Of a stretch of 64,000 bases of DNA, positions 35,870 through 44,161 are shown piece by piece (position 1 is the first letter of the stretch; each line of letters starts with the position of its first letter). The stretch is from contig CANTFL010000482.1 in the NCBI GenBank assembly GCA_947650285.1, positions 124,001-188,000 of the forward strand, given 5' to 3'. The translations under genes and the position numbers were made by a program. A model generated the notes under the pieces. That model saw only the letters and a program-made list of their open reading frames with translations. It was not told the DNA's origin and searched no databases. This DNA is from Hyaloperonospora brassicae (lineage: Eukaryota > Oomycota > Peronosporomycetes > Peronosporales > Peronosporaceae).

Positions 35870-37395
35870 CCGTCGTTTGATGGGTCATCTTGCGAACCCA
35901 TCCCGGAAATTCTTGACGGATTTGCCGGCTCTGTACCGTTCCTCTTTGGATCGGTACACGACTCTTAATGGCCTGCTGTACTATACAGCAGTTGTCGACG
36001 ACACGCTTCGTGTCGTCGTTCCCGATCATGATGGATTGCGATTACGCATCATGTTAAAATGTCTGGATGCGCCGTCTGGCGGGCACCGTGGCCGAGAAAA
36101 TATTTACCTCACGGTCAGTCGTGACTTTAACTGGCCCCGCCAGTATCAGTTTTTCCGCAAGTAAATTCGTTCTTGCGAGTTCTGTCAACGAGTAAAGCCT
36201 AGTCCTTCTACCCTTGCACCGTTACAACCTCATCCGGTCCCGGCAGAGTGGTGGGAGTCCGTGTCCACGGACTTTGTCTTCGGGTTTTCCGAAGACACTA
36301 ACAAGAATAATTTAATTTTAGTCTTTTTCGATCGTTTCAGCAAGATAGTACATCTTGCTACAGTCCCAGAATCGATCAACGCCCACGGCTGTGCGCGTGG
36401 CTTCATCGACACTGTGTTTCTACTCCACGGTTTACCCCGTGAACTCGTATCCGACAGTGACACTCGGTTTACGGCGGCGTTTTGGCAATCCGTGTTCCGC
36501 ACATTGGGAACACGGTTGAAGATTTCGACCTCTGACCAAGTTAAAACAGATGGCCGGACAGAACCTGCTAACCGTGTCCCCGAAGAAATTCTTCGTGGAT
36601 ACGTCCACTTCTTTTCACATTGGAGTGAGTTCTTGCCGATGATTGAGTTTGCCATCAACAACCCCGTGCATGCGTCCACAACGCATACACCGTTCTACGT
36701 GAATGGCTTACACCACCCACATATTTCCGCCCTCATACAGAGTGACTCTGAGTCAAGGGGGAGGGCCTCGCTCGAGCAAAAACCGTTTTGGCTCTTGCTC
36801 ATCACGTATCACCGCTCTCGCCGATACGCTTGATGCCGATGTCGCCAACGTCGACATCGAGTAAATCGAGCTTTGCAGTAGCGATGACGCTGCTGCTTCA
36901 TCAGACACTGTTGACGATGCTGGGATTTTCAGCATCGTCAGCGACAATGCCAGCGAGAAAGAAGACACAGTCGTTGAAGAAGTGAACGATCTTCAGCAGT
37001 GCGCACGAAGCGCACTGAAAAACACAACAACGAGTCAGCAGAGAACTTCCTGCTGACTCGAGAGGCGGTAGTCCGTTTCGTTCAGGACTTCATCATAGAT
37101 GCTGTGGACCGCCATAAACGGAACGCAGACAAGAATAGAAGAGCGAATGTTCTTTAATTTAAAGTTAATGACCTAGTACTACTGTCTACGGTATATTTAC
37201 CTGGACATGTAGTCACTAATGTCGGCAGTAGTAAACTACTTCCGAAGTACATTGGTCCATTTCGTGTGTTGCACCGCAAGAGAAATGCATACACGATCGA
37301 ATCGTCTCGTAGGATGCGCACGCATCCTACGTTTTATGTTGGTCGTCTCAGCCCGTACCATCAGTACGAGGCCTCTTGCGAGAATGGAGATAACC
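35870..37395 (+). pseudogene. GY2 integrase
   Basis: Frames 35877-36164 and 36261-36833 cover the zinc region (SGGHRGRENIYL, CEFCQRVKPSP) and catalytic core: SVSTDFVFGF (Asp), LVSDSDTRFTAAF (Asp), PEEILRGYVHFF (Glu) and FAINNPVHASTTHTPFYVNG. The C-terminal domain is recognisable across frame changes near 37060-37380 as FVQDFIIDAVDRHKRNADK, YIGPFRVLHRKRNAYTIES and THPTFYVGRLSPYHQYE. Its last codons overlap the end of the antisense coiled-coil ORF by a few dozen bases. A stop near 36165 and several in the C-terminal domain inactivate it. Confidence 0.88.
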
Positions 37396-37683
37396 GGCGG
37401 GCTTAAGAATCCCCAACAGATTCTTGTGATCACGTACCAAACTCTGAAGTTGGTCCTTCAGCAACGCGGTCTCGCAACTAGCCGCCTCTAGCTCGTTGCG
37501 CACACGATCCTTCTCCCGATCGGCACAAAGACGTCGCACGTTCGACTGCAAGGCGTACCATCGGTTGCTTTCGTGCTCGACGTCCTCCCTCAGCTCGGAC
37601 AGGTAACGCTCGTGCTTACCCAAAGTCTCGTGCAGGCCCGGCGGCTGATCCGGACCTTGTCTTTCCACCCGCACCGTAACCAC
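37348..37683 (-). CDS. antisense coiled-coil ORF of GY2 (C-terminal part)
   Basis: This is a 111-codon minus-strand frame. Residues from about 25 to 90 carry a strongly charged leucine-spaced stretch (HERYLSELREDVEHE ... NELEAASCETALLKDQLQSL) that should form a coiled coil. It follows the 399-codon antisense frame after ten bases and a stop, so both may originally have been one protein. GY1 has a comparable coiled coil at the same place. It converges on the integrase 3' end. Confidence 0.5.
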   Translation of the reverse strand: MVTVRVERQGPDQPPGLHETLGKHERYLSELREDVEHESNRWYALQSNVRRLCADREKDRVRNELEAASCETALLKDQLQSLVRDHKNLLGILKPAGYLHSRKRPRTDGTG

Positions 37684-37693
37684 TAGTGGATTC

Positions 37694-38869
37694 TCACGGT
37701 GGTTTTACGCTTTCTTGTGGAGCGTATCTTGAACCACCGTGGCGATTCAGAATGAAGGACAAGTTACCTCGTCCGGTGGCGTGGGTACCCACCATCGTAT
37801 GACAGCTGGGAACCTCTATCCCAGCTGATGGCTGACGTTGAAGGTCTCGTCCACCAGTATGACGAGACACATCCGATTGGTCCGAGGGCTCATCGGTAAA
37901 CACGCGCTTTTGGCGCTTGTAGATGGATTGCAAATTTGCGATCGCGTTGCGCATCTCAGTCAAGATGTGTGCCCTTCCCCAGGGCGATCTTAGGAAATAC
38001 ACGTCCCTATGTGCACGTTGCGAGTTGTCTACACAGCTCGCACAAGGATCACCCCAAGTGAGGCATTGAATGTCTGCCTCACTCGACAAACAATGCAACC
38101 GGTACCTAGCACCGGTTGGCGTTCGCTTTTCGAACTTGAGGCGTACCTCTTCAAGCTTATTAAACCACCCTTTTCGTATAAAATTCTTGACATTGTGGAC
38201 GAAGGCGTTCCACGCTGCCAAAAGCGAGTTCTTGTCACGCTTTTGGTTGCCGTTATACCATCGATGTCTAAGGAAGGCATCGAGATAAAAAATTTCTTCA
38301 GCGCGAAAGTTTCTCGCGCTAGAACTTAAGCCATGAAGCTCAGTTGCATCGAATAAAGAAATTCGATGGTGCTGGCTTGTCTCGTGAGACAGGCTATCGA
38401 TGAGCTGATCGGGCAAGCACCACGGCTTGAGCTCACCACGCTTCAATGTGGTACCCATTTTCTGTACCACGGCTTTCAGAATGACGATGGCTCTCGCCAT
38501 TGCCATCACGCTCTTGCGGGGAAGCACGAGTTGATACTGGTAAGGCATAGTATTCCTCACCATCGTTTCATCATCACTGCCGAACAGACAGTGTTGCATT
38601 TCACGAGTCCTCTTGTTCGACAGTGCTCTTGACGAACTATGAGGCACCGCCGGTGATCGGGACGCCTCTGGAACGTTGCTCGAGTCAGGCACGTCTGACT
38701 CGCCAGAATTGATGACCACATTGACAAGTTCATCATGTGCACGTGGTGCGATACCGCGTGCGCCTGCAGCACCTTCTGCTGCAGACAAAGAACAAGCAGC
38801 AGGCGAAGAAGCGTCTGCCGCAGAGGCTGGCACAGCAGCAGGCTGTGTGGTCTTCGAATCACCTCGCAT
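37694..38869 (-). CDS. antisense accessory ORF of GY2, intact
   Basis: This frame is open for about 391 codons from the ATG at 38869; it stays open upstream to 38893 without another ATG. Residues 1-90 are Ala/Ser/Pro-rich and look disordered. From about residue 130 an apparently globular part begins, including SLLAAWNAFVHNVKNFIRKG, which aligns with SLHRSWCAFIRRWNRMLENG of the GY1 antisense ORF, followed by a Cys-containing segment DPCASCVDNSQRAHRD and basic sequence. There is no signal peptide or membrane segment, so it is not an envelope protein. It starts about 140 bp inside the 3' LTR, reads away from it and is the longest intact frame in GY2. No family was recognised. Confidence 0.62.
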   Translation of the reverse strand: MRGDSKTTQPAAVPASAADASSPAACSLSAAEGAAGARGIAPRAHDELVNVVINSGESDVPDSSNVPEASRSPAVPHSSSRALSNKRTREMQHCLFGSDDETMVRNTMPYQYQLVLPRKSVMAMARAIVILKAVVQKMGTTLKRGELKPWCLPDQLIDSLSHETSQHHRISLFDATELHGLSSSARNFRAEEIFYLDAFLRHRWYNGNQKRDKNSLLAAWNAFVHNVKNFIRKGWFNKLEEVRLKFEKRTPTGARYRLHCLSSEADIQCLTWGDPCASCVDNSQRAHRDVYFLRSPWGRAHILTEMRNAIANLQSIYKRQKRVFTDEPSDQSDVSRHTGGRDLQRQPSAGIEVPSCHTMVGTHATGRGNLSFILNRHGGSRYAPQESVKPP

Positions 38870-38993
38870 AGAAATGTTAACTGTGCGAGGCAAGGTCAGG
38901 AGTGAATGGGTCTGACCAAAAAAACGCTCCCTGTCCCACTGGTGTCCAACGGGTGGATACCAAGTTTTTGATAGTCACACGGTGACTATCAGA

Positions 38994-39007
38994 TAAGGGA
39001 GGGGTGA
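38994..39007 (+). promoter_or_regulatory. polypurine tract of GY2
   Basis: A purine-rich run AAGGGAGGGGTGA lies directly before the 3' LTR at 39008, in the position for priming plus-strand DNA synthesis. Confidence 0.65.
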
Positions 39008-39443
39008 TGTAACGGGATAGCCCGTTACATGAGATTTTCATTAAAACAATCTGACAATAAAGAATGTTACATCGAATTTTCATCTAACAATATGACAGAC
39101 ATGGTGATATTGATGGGTCGACCGAAGGGTCTACTCATTATATAATATTGTGATGATATCGACCCACCAATCGCTGCTAGACGCGCGCAATGGGCGGTGA
39201 GTAGACGTCATTAACGTTTAGTTATATTGGTATAATTAAGTTAGGACAACAGAGATTCAAGAAATTATAGGACTTAATATATTAATACAGTTTTACTTAT
39301 ACCAGAGACTGGTCTGACTACTTAGTCTCCTTTCTTTCCTCTGTGTTCCTTCAACACCTAGCACGGCACTGTCTACCACTTTAGTCAGTAAAAGTATACT
39401 CCGTACTAGTCAACCAGTACGTAGTCAACAGTGCCCCGTTACA
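39008..39443 (+). repeat. 3' LTR of GY2
   Basis: This 436-bp LTR starts TGTAACGGGA with the terminal near-palindrome at 39008-39029 and ends CCCCGTTACA. The middle third (about 39210-39290) matches the 5' LTR poorly, while both ends match well. The target duplication AAAGT follows immediately. Confidence 0.93.
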
Positions 39444-40977
39444 AAAGTGGCATGAGGTCATGATTACGGAGCTACGTTCCCATGAGCAGAATGAAAGGTG
39501 GACATTGAATCCACGAAAGAATATCAGTCGCACGATTTGATCACAGTGTGTCTTTCCCAAGAAGCGTGATCAGAATAACGCTGTCGTGCGATACAAAGCA
39601 CGACTAGTAGCGAAAGGTTTTAAACAGAAGTACGGTGTCGACTTCTTCGAAACTTATTCTCCGGTCGCCAACATGAATTTAATCCGAAAATTTATGATGC
39701 GTGTGCTGAATGTGACTACCAAATGGAACAGCTGGACTTTGATACAACCTTTTTTAACAATGTGCTGACGGACAACGTATATATGGAAGTTCCGCTCGGT
39801 GTCACCAATGCTCAAGGGAAAGCGTTTCAGATTAACAAGGCCATCTATGTACTGAAACAAGCAGCAAGTGCATGGAACAAAACAATACATAATGTTTATG
39901 TGAAGAACGGCTTCAAGAGCTGCGGAGAGGACCAGTGTGTTTATGTCAAGCGCTCCCGGGGAAATCTTGTTTATGGTGGACTCTATGTTGATGACATGAT
40001 CATCGGAGCAAGAACAAGCAAGGAAAACAATCAAGTCAAGGGAGTGCTTAAACAAGCTTTCAAGATAATGGAAGTGGGAAAAGCGTAGTTCCTTTTAAGT
40101 ATGGAGATCAACCACGACAGGTCTGCCAGGACACTCATGATCAAGCAGACTCGCTATATCGACGACGTGGTCAAGCAATTCGGCCAAAAAGGTGCCAAGA
40201 GTTTAAACAACCAATGCGATGTAGGAATACCTTTATCATCTGCACAGTCACCTACGACGGAAGAAAGACGTTCGGCAATGCGCTAGAAGCCGTATGGCTC
40301 CTTCATCAGATGCCTACAATACATTACAACATGTACTAGGCTGGATATTGCGTAAGCGGTGACACAACTATCACGTTTTCTGGATAAACCTAGATTATAA
40401 CATTGGAGTGCAGCTATTCGCGTTTTAATAATCTGAAGACCACACACCAAACAGATATCGTCTACCCAGGAACAGAAAGTGTTGGGGTAAAGGCGTACTC
40501 GGATGCTGATTGGGGCAGCAACAGCGATGATATACGTTCGTTCTCAGGAGTTATGGTCATAATTGCAAGCGCACCAGTGGTATTTAAGTCGAATAACCAG
40601 CGAATGGTTGCGCTCAGCTCGACGGAAGCTGAATATATGGCGCTCAGTCTTTGCAGCCAAAAAGTTATAAGACGCGTGGAATGCTTAAGGACATGGGTCA
40701 CGAACAAGTGGGAGGCACACAAGTTTTGGAAGATAATCAAGGAGCGATTGCTTTGGCCAACAATGCCGGACACCACGCTCGGACAAAGCATGTGGACATA
40801 AGACATCACTTCATTCGCGAAAATGTGCAAGACGAAATTTTGAAGATCGTCTACATCGACACAAAAAATCAACTCGCGGATATGCTTACAAAGGCACTCG
40901 GAACCAAGATACTAAAATTTGTGTGCGAGGCAACCGGGATCAAGACCAAGCTAGTTTACAAGACCTACACACAGTAG
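39444..40977 (+). pseudogene. copia reverse transcriptase and RNase H
   Basis: After the GY2 insertion the copia polyprotein resumes with WHEVMITELRSHEQNERW, then RYKARLVAKGFKQKYGVDF and ETYSPVANMNLIR (39586-39768). A frame change leads to LDFDTTFFNNVL, YMEVPLGV and the catalytic LYVDDMIIGA (about 39980-40010), intact in its Y-V-D-D core. Further pieces are TRYIDDVVKQFG, KAYSDADWGSNSDD (RNase H Asp), ALSSTEAEYMAL (Glu) and EDNQGAIALANN with RTKHVDIRHHFIRE and NQLADMLTKALG at the C-terminus (to 40977). At least four frame changes or stops interrupt it. Confidence 0.9.
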
Positions 40978-40990
40978 CGGCGACTGGAAG

Positions 40991-41210
40991 TGTTGAGTAT
41001 ACGCCGCTTCATGCAGTCGTTTCATGTTGGGTTCATGATGATGATTTCTGTGTCAGGGTGTTTCATGTTGTTGGTTACGGAAGAAGGTTTTGGATCGCGG
41101 TTACATGATGAGATCACAGGATGTCGTAACATAAAGGCTTAGACTTAGCTAAGGGTAGTAAACTAAGGACCTTCTACTTATTCACTTCGGTTTTTACCTT
41201 CTTTGCAACA
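40991..41210 (+). repeat. 3' LTR of the copia element
   Basis: It matches 28961-29180 at all but about seven positions with no length change, and ends TTTGCAACA directly before the ATATC duplication. Confidence 0.95.
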
Positions 41211-41250
41211 ATATCTCGCTAAAATAACGTAATCCTGTGATTGTTTACAA

Positions 41251-41550
41251 TTAAATGAAAATATTATCAACCATCCCTTTGATTTGTGCAAAGAGAGAGT
41301 TTTCGTGTTGGTTGTAGACTGACACTATACAAGTCGAAGGCCTGGCGAAAAGTGTAACACATGCTAAAATACTCGTCGGGATGTGAAGTTCATACGTACA
41401 TGAATTGATCATTTCTATCTGGACGTTGTTTGAGCTCACCGTGTATGACTCAGCATCTGAAAAACAAAGGGGCGATATCATAGCATCAGCACGATCTACA
41501 CCTGACGCGTGATCATATCCCTCGTGTGTGAGCTTTGCGCTCCGGACCAA
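41251..41550 (-). pseudogene. partial ORF, possible mannose-6-phosphate-receptor-like (PRKCSH/OS-9) domain
   Basis: This minus-strand frame of about 100 codons has no ATG at its upstream end and an in-frame stop just before it, so the start is missing or lies in another exon. The stretch YTVSSNNVQIEMINSCTYEL with a Cys following at IPTSILAC recalls the C-terminal half of lectin-like domains found in glucosidase II beta and OS-9 (a C-x-Y-x-(6-8)-T-(P/S)-x-x-C pattern). This rests on one motif, so the call is weak. The copia insertion lies 40 bp beyond its 3' end. It could also be a chance frame. Confidence 0.25.
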
Positions 41551-41829
41551 AAATCTGCACTAGTTTACTGTACTGCTTTGTCACCTGCCGCTATAATTTA
41601 CGGATAAACGGCTCAACCAGTTGTTCATGATAGTCCAAAAAGTGTAATGTATCAAGAAGATCAACAATCAGTGCAAACTTGATTACCAGGAGCCGCTCTG
41701 CTTGACACAGAGGGCTCCTTTTACCGTGTAATGACTACAAGAAAACGTACCTGAATGCCCACAACACGAGCGCGCGTGCTAGGTGTACAAACATGTTTTT
41801 GCGGAAGGCGCATTCACCAGATAAAATCA

Positions 41830-42627
41830 TTATTTGAACGGCCAAGCCTTTTCCAACTCTTTCGCAAACTGAGTTTCACTGAAGGGCACCTTGTCTCCAT
41901 CCGACTCAAACGCGTTCACCGCATCGCGAGCCTCTGGCGTCAGCTGTTCCCACATGATCAGTGGCAGAGAATCACCAGGCGTCTCAGTGAGTTTGAGCCC
42001 GTGAGTGCCTTTGCCACCCAACTTCTCATAGCTGAGTTTGACACTCGTCCCGTTCAGAAATTTCGAGTCTGGTCCAACCGTCTTCGAGAACTCATGGCCT
42101 TCCGACAACGAAACCGCCATCACCACGTTGCTCGTGGCAGGATTTTCAAGCCACACAATGGCCTGCTCGAAGCCGTGGCGACGGCCGATAAGACTAGACG
42201 GCGAGTCTTTCGGGAAGTAGTAGACGAACATGATGGCCCATTTGTTGTTGTACCAATCTGAGCGTCCGTAGACTTGAGACCCATACCCAGATCCCTTGCA
42301 CATGCCATTAGGGGATCCCGTATTGTCGAGACCGCCGCTAATCTCACCAGCTGCGTTCACGAAGGGGTACGAGGCGCATCCGTCAGTAATGTGGAGCTCA
42401 GGTTTGAATTTGACGCCCGCTATCTCGGAAACTGTGATGGGCTTTGGCTGAGGAAACGGCATCACGTCCTTGTGCTTGATCGACTTCAGCATCCTCTTCA
42501 CCACGTCCGGATTTGACTCGGGATTCGAATCAGGGGATACGTTCTTCACGACGTCGTGAGACGCATCGTGGGCTTGCACTACAGTTGCGGCGAAGAGAGC
42601 AGTATACACGAAGAGGCCGGTCTTCAT
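41830..42627 (-). CDS. NLP family protein (necrosis- and ethylene-inducing-like), type 1
   Basis: An intact 265-codon gene from ATG 42627 to TAA 41830, without introns. Residues 1-19 form a signal peptide (MKTGLFVYTALFAATVVQA), followed by a linker rich in Ser/Pro/Asn and the NPP1 domain from about residue 60. The two cysteines of type 1 NLPs are visible (DGCASYPFV and NGMCKGSGYG), as are the conserved WAIMFVYYFPKDS segment and the family heptapeptide position, here GRRHGFE. Active NLPs are secreted by plant-pathogenic oomycetes and act at the plant plasma membrane. The heptapeptide differs from the usual one at three positions, including an acidic residue involved in cation binding, so a non-cytolytic member, as known from downy mildews, is likely. 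It is the only clearly intact host gene in the window. Confidence 0.93.
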   Translation of the reverse strand: MKTGLFVYTALFAATVVQAHDASHDVVKNVSPDSNPESNPDVVKRMLKSIKHKDVMPFPQPKPITVSEIAGVKFKPELHITDGCASYPFVNAAGEISGGLDNTGSPNGMCKGSGYGSQVYGRSDWYNNKWAIMFVYYFPKDSPSSLIGRRHGFEQAIVWLENPATSNVVMAVSLSEGHEFSKTVGPDSKFLNGTSVKLSYEKLGGKGTHGLKLTETPGDSLPLIMWEQLTPEARDAVNAFESDGDKVPFSETQFAKELEKAWPFK

Positions 42628-42654
42628 GGTTAGTTTTTGTCGTGTCTTCTAGCG

Positions 42655-42680
42655 GGGGAATTGGAAAATGATGAACGCTA
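42655..42680 (-). promoter_or_regulatory. possible oomycete initiator element of the NLP gene
   Basis: On the minus strand, about 35-50 bp before the ATG, the sequence reads GTTCATCATTTTCCAATTCC. This resembles the oomycete core promoter (an Inr of TCATTYY type next to a CAWTTT-type flanking element) in content and distance, although it is not an exact match. Confidence 0.35.
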
Positions 42681-43226
42681 CAATGCTACTAGAAAACAAG
42701 TCCCCGCCTTGTCGGCGCTGCTGTTCCGACGGTTCTTACGTCGTGCAAAGCAACATATTCTGTGGTGGATTTTTCATTCGCTCTAGACGGTTCTATGGGC
42801 TGCACAGAGCGCGCAGCACATCACGGACAAAAATCGCTTGCGCATCGATGCGCGATTCAGGACAGCCACAAGCTGCGTGTTGCGCTTGTGATCGTATGCA
42901 TCCTCTTCCTGCACAGGCTATCTCGCGTGAACACCCTAAACTACCAAGAAATACAAGTTGCTGAAGATGGATTATCTCACAGGCTCGACGAGCAAGCGAT
43001 TCTTGGTCTAGACTGAAGCGCTGACAAATTACAGCACCGCTGAGCGGCGACGATTCGATTGGTAAGCTGGTCCAAGCTGCCTGTTGCGGTGGCATATCCC
43101 GTGGTGGTAGGCGAACGGAAACAATCCCGAGTACACACCTACATACGCTACAACTAAACAATCGCGATAGGACGGCAGGAAAGAGTAAAAGCGATGGTAT
43201 AAATTTGTTGATGTGTAATGGTATGT

Positions 43227-43574
43227 CTATTCCAGCACACCATTTGAGACCAATAGTCGGTCATTTTCGGTCCACGACTGTCCACCATCATCCGTCGAGA
43301 CATAGCGAGTGGTTACGACAGCACCGATCGAGACATCACAACCACACGATAGTGTCCATCGAGACCTACTGTTTTCGGACAGCATGAAGCGACCGAGTAT
43401 GCGGTTTTGAGCGTGTGGGCAGCAGACCTGCCCTCCACATTGGCGTGCTACATCGGCTAACACGCGGATAGTCGCTGAGCCCAGCACTAACACGGCTGAT
43501 GGGGAAAGTCGAAACATGCTTAGCACTATGAAATAGACAGCAAGCTGCAAGCTGGGCACCACTTGATCCGTCAT
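43227..43574 (-). pseudogene. ORF with a possible BNR/Asp-box repeat, unassigned
   Basis: This minus-strand frame of 115 codons contains YVSTDDGGQSWTEND, an exact S-x-D-x-G-x-x-W Asp-box as in sialidase-like and Vps10-like beta-propellers. About 27 residues earlier lies SENSRSRWTLS, which could be a decayed second box. Asp-boxes occur in series in real proteins, so this is at most a fragment. The N-terminal half has hydrophobic stretches with no assigned function. Confidence 0.25.
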
Positions 43575-43639
43575 TCGCTACATGCGAGGCGGTCGTCGCG
43601 CATAGCCTCAAAGCTTATTGCTAATCGTATGAGGCGGCA

Positions 43640-44161
43640 ATGCGTGGACTGCAGCGCAAGACCAGATTTTCAATCTCCGTGGAAGGACAAACGTTTGACG
43701 AGCTGAAGCATCTCGCCACATCGGGGACCACATCACAGCAGATGGGGTGCAGCAAGCACAGAGACGGGCGGGCTTGCGAGACTTCTTCGCTTGATCAACG
43801 CATGTGCAGTCACATCTCACAGCAATTGTGTGCTATACAGGGCTGGCGATATGGATGCCACCATAGCTCTCACCATGACCGATATAGCGTTCAAATTAAC
43901 CACCATGTACATGCGAAAGTGTCACATCCTAGCACGTCAGGCGTTCCTTTGACGCCAGAAACATGCGCAGTGCCATGCCAACGCACATTACTCGACGGAA
44001 GCGGCAACGCACTATATTTGCCGGACTCGGAGGGGGCAGAAATGATGGATGGCGCGTGTGTAAGCGCCATCGAAGGAATTGAGCATCGTTTGATGCTGCT
44101 CTCCACTTCTTCACACGACCTCATCGTATATCTTCGATTGTTTGCCGTTGCAGGCTGTTGA
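43640..44161 (+). CDS. hypothetical protein, 173 codons
   Basis: The longest open frame near the NLP gene apart from the gene itself, starting at ATG 43640. It is rich in His, Ser and Cys, has no signal peptide or membrane segment, and ends with ALYLPDSEGAEMMDGACVSA and a hydrophobic tail. No family was recognised. Frames on the opposite strand are shorter and less protein-like. GC content is higher than in the AT-rich desert, which by itself lengthens frames, so it may be spurious. Confidence 0.28.
   Translation: MRGLQRKTRFSISVEGQTFDELKHLATSGTTSQQMGCSKHRDGRACETSSLDQRMCSHISQQLCAIQGWRYGCHHSSHHDRYSVQINHHVHAKVSHPSTSGVPLTPETCAVPCQRTLLDGSGNALYLPDSEGAEMMDGACVSAIEGIEHRLMLLSTSSHDLIVYLRLFAVAGC

Larger units (their letters stand above)
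31808..39443 (+). mobile_element. Ty3/gypsy LTR retrotransposon GY2, nested in the copia element
   Basis: LTRs of 440 bp (31808-32247) and 436 bp (39008-39443) enclose gag, PR, RT, RNase H and IN on the plus strand. The insertion is framed by a perfect AAAGT target duplication (31803-31807, 39444-39448) inside the copia polyprotein. Total length is about 7.6 kb, as in GY1, and protein motifs and primer site are similar, so they belong to related lineages. The retroelement genes are broken in many places, while a long ORF on the opposite strand near the 3' LTR is intact. The LTRs differ strongly from one another, well above 15% by eye. Confidence 0.95.
28961..41210 (+). mobile_element. Ty1/copia retrotransposon, split by nested GY2
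   Basis: Identical-length 220-bp LTRs lie at 28961-29180 and 40991-41210, flanked by a perfect 5-bp target duplication ATATC (28956-28960, 41211-41215). Removing the gypsy insertion (31808-39443 plus one target duplication) leaves an element of about 4.6 kb. Its coding order is gag, protease, integrase, RT, RNase H, i.e. Ty1/copia. The insertion of GY2 interrupts the polyprotein at the junction of the integrase and RT regions: YDEAVASDDAVK precedes it and WHEVMITELRSHEQN follows it. Several frames are broken, so the element is dead. The LTRs differ at only about seven positions by eye. Confidence 0.95.

Noticed and set aside
41755..42261. 168-codon plus-strand frame opposite the NLP gene
   Set aside because: It lies entirely antisense to a well-supported secreted protein gene and begins without a convincing context; it is a shadow of NLP codon composition.
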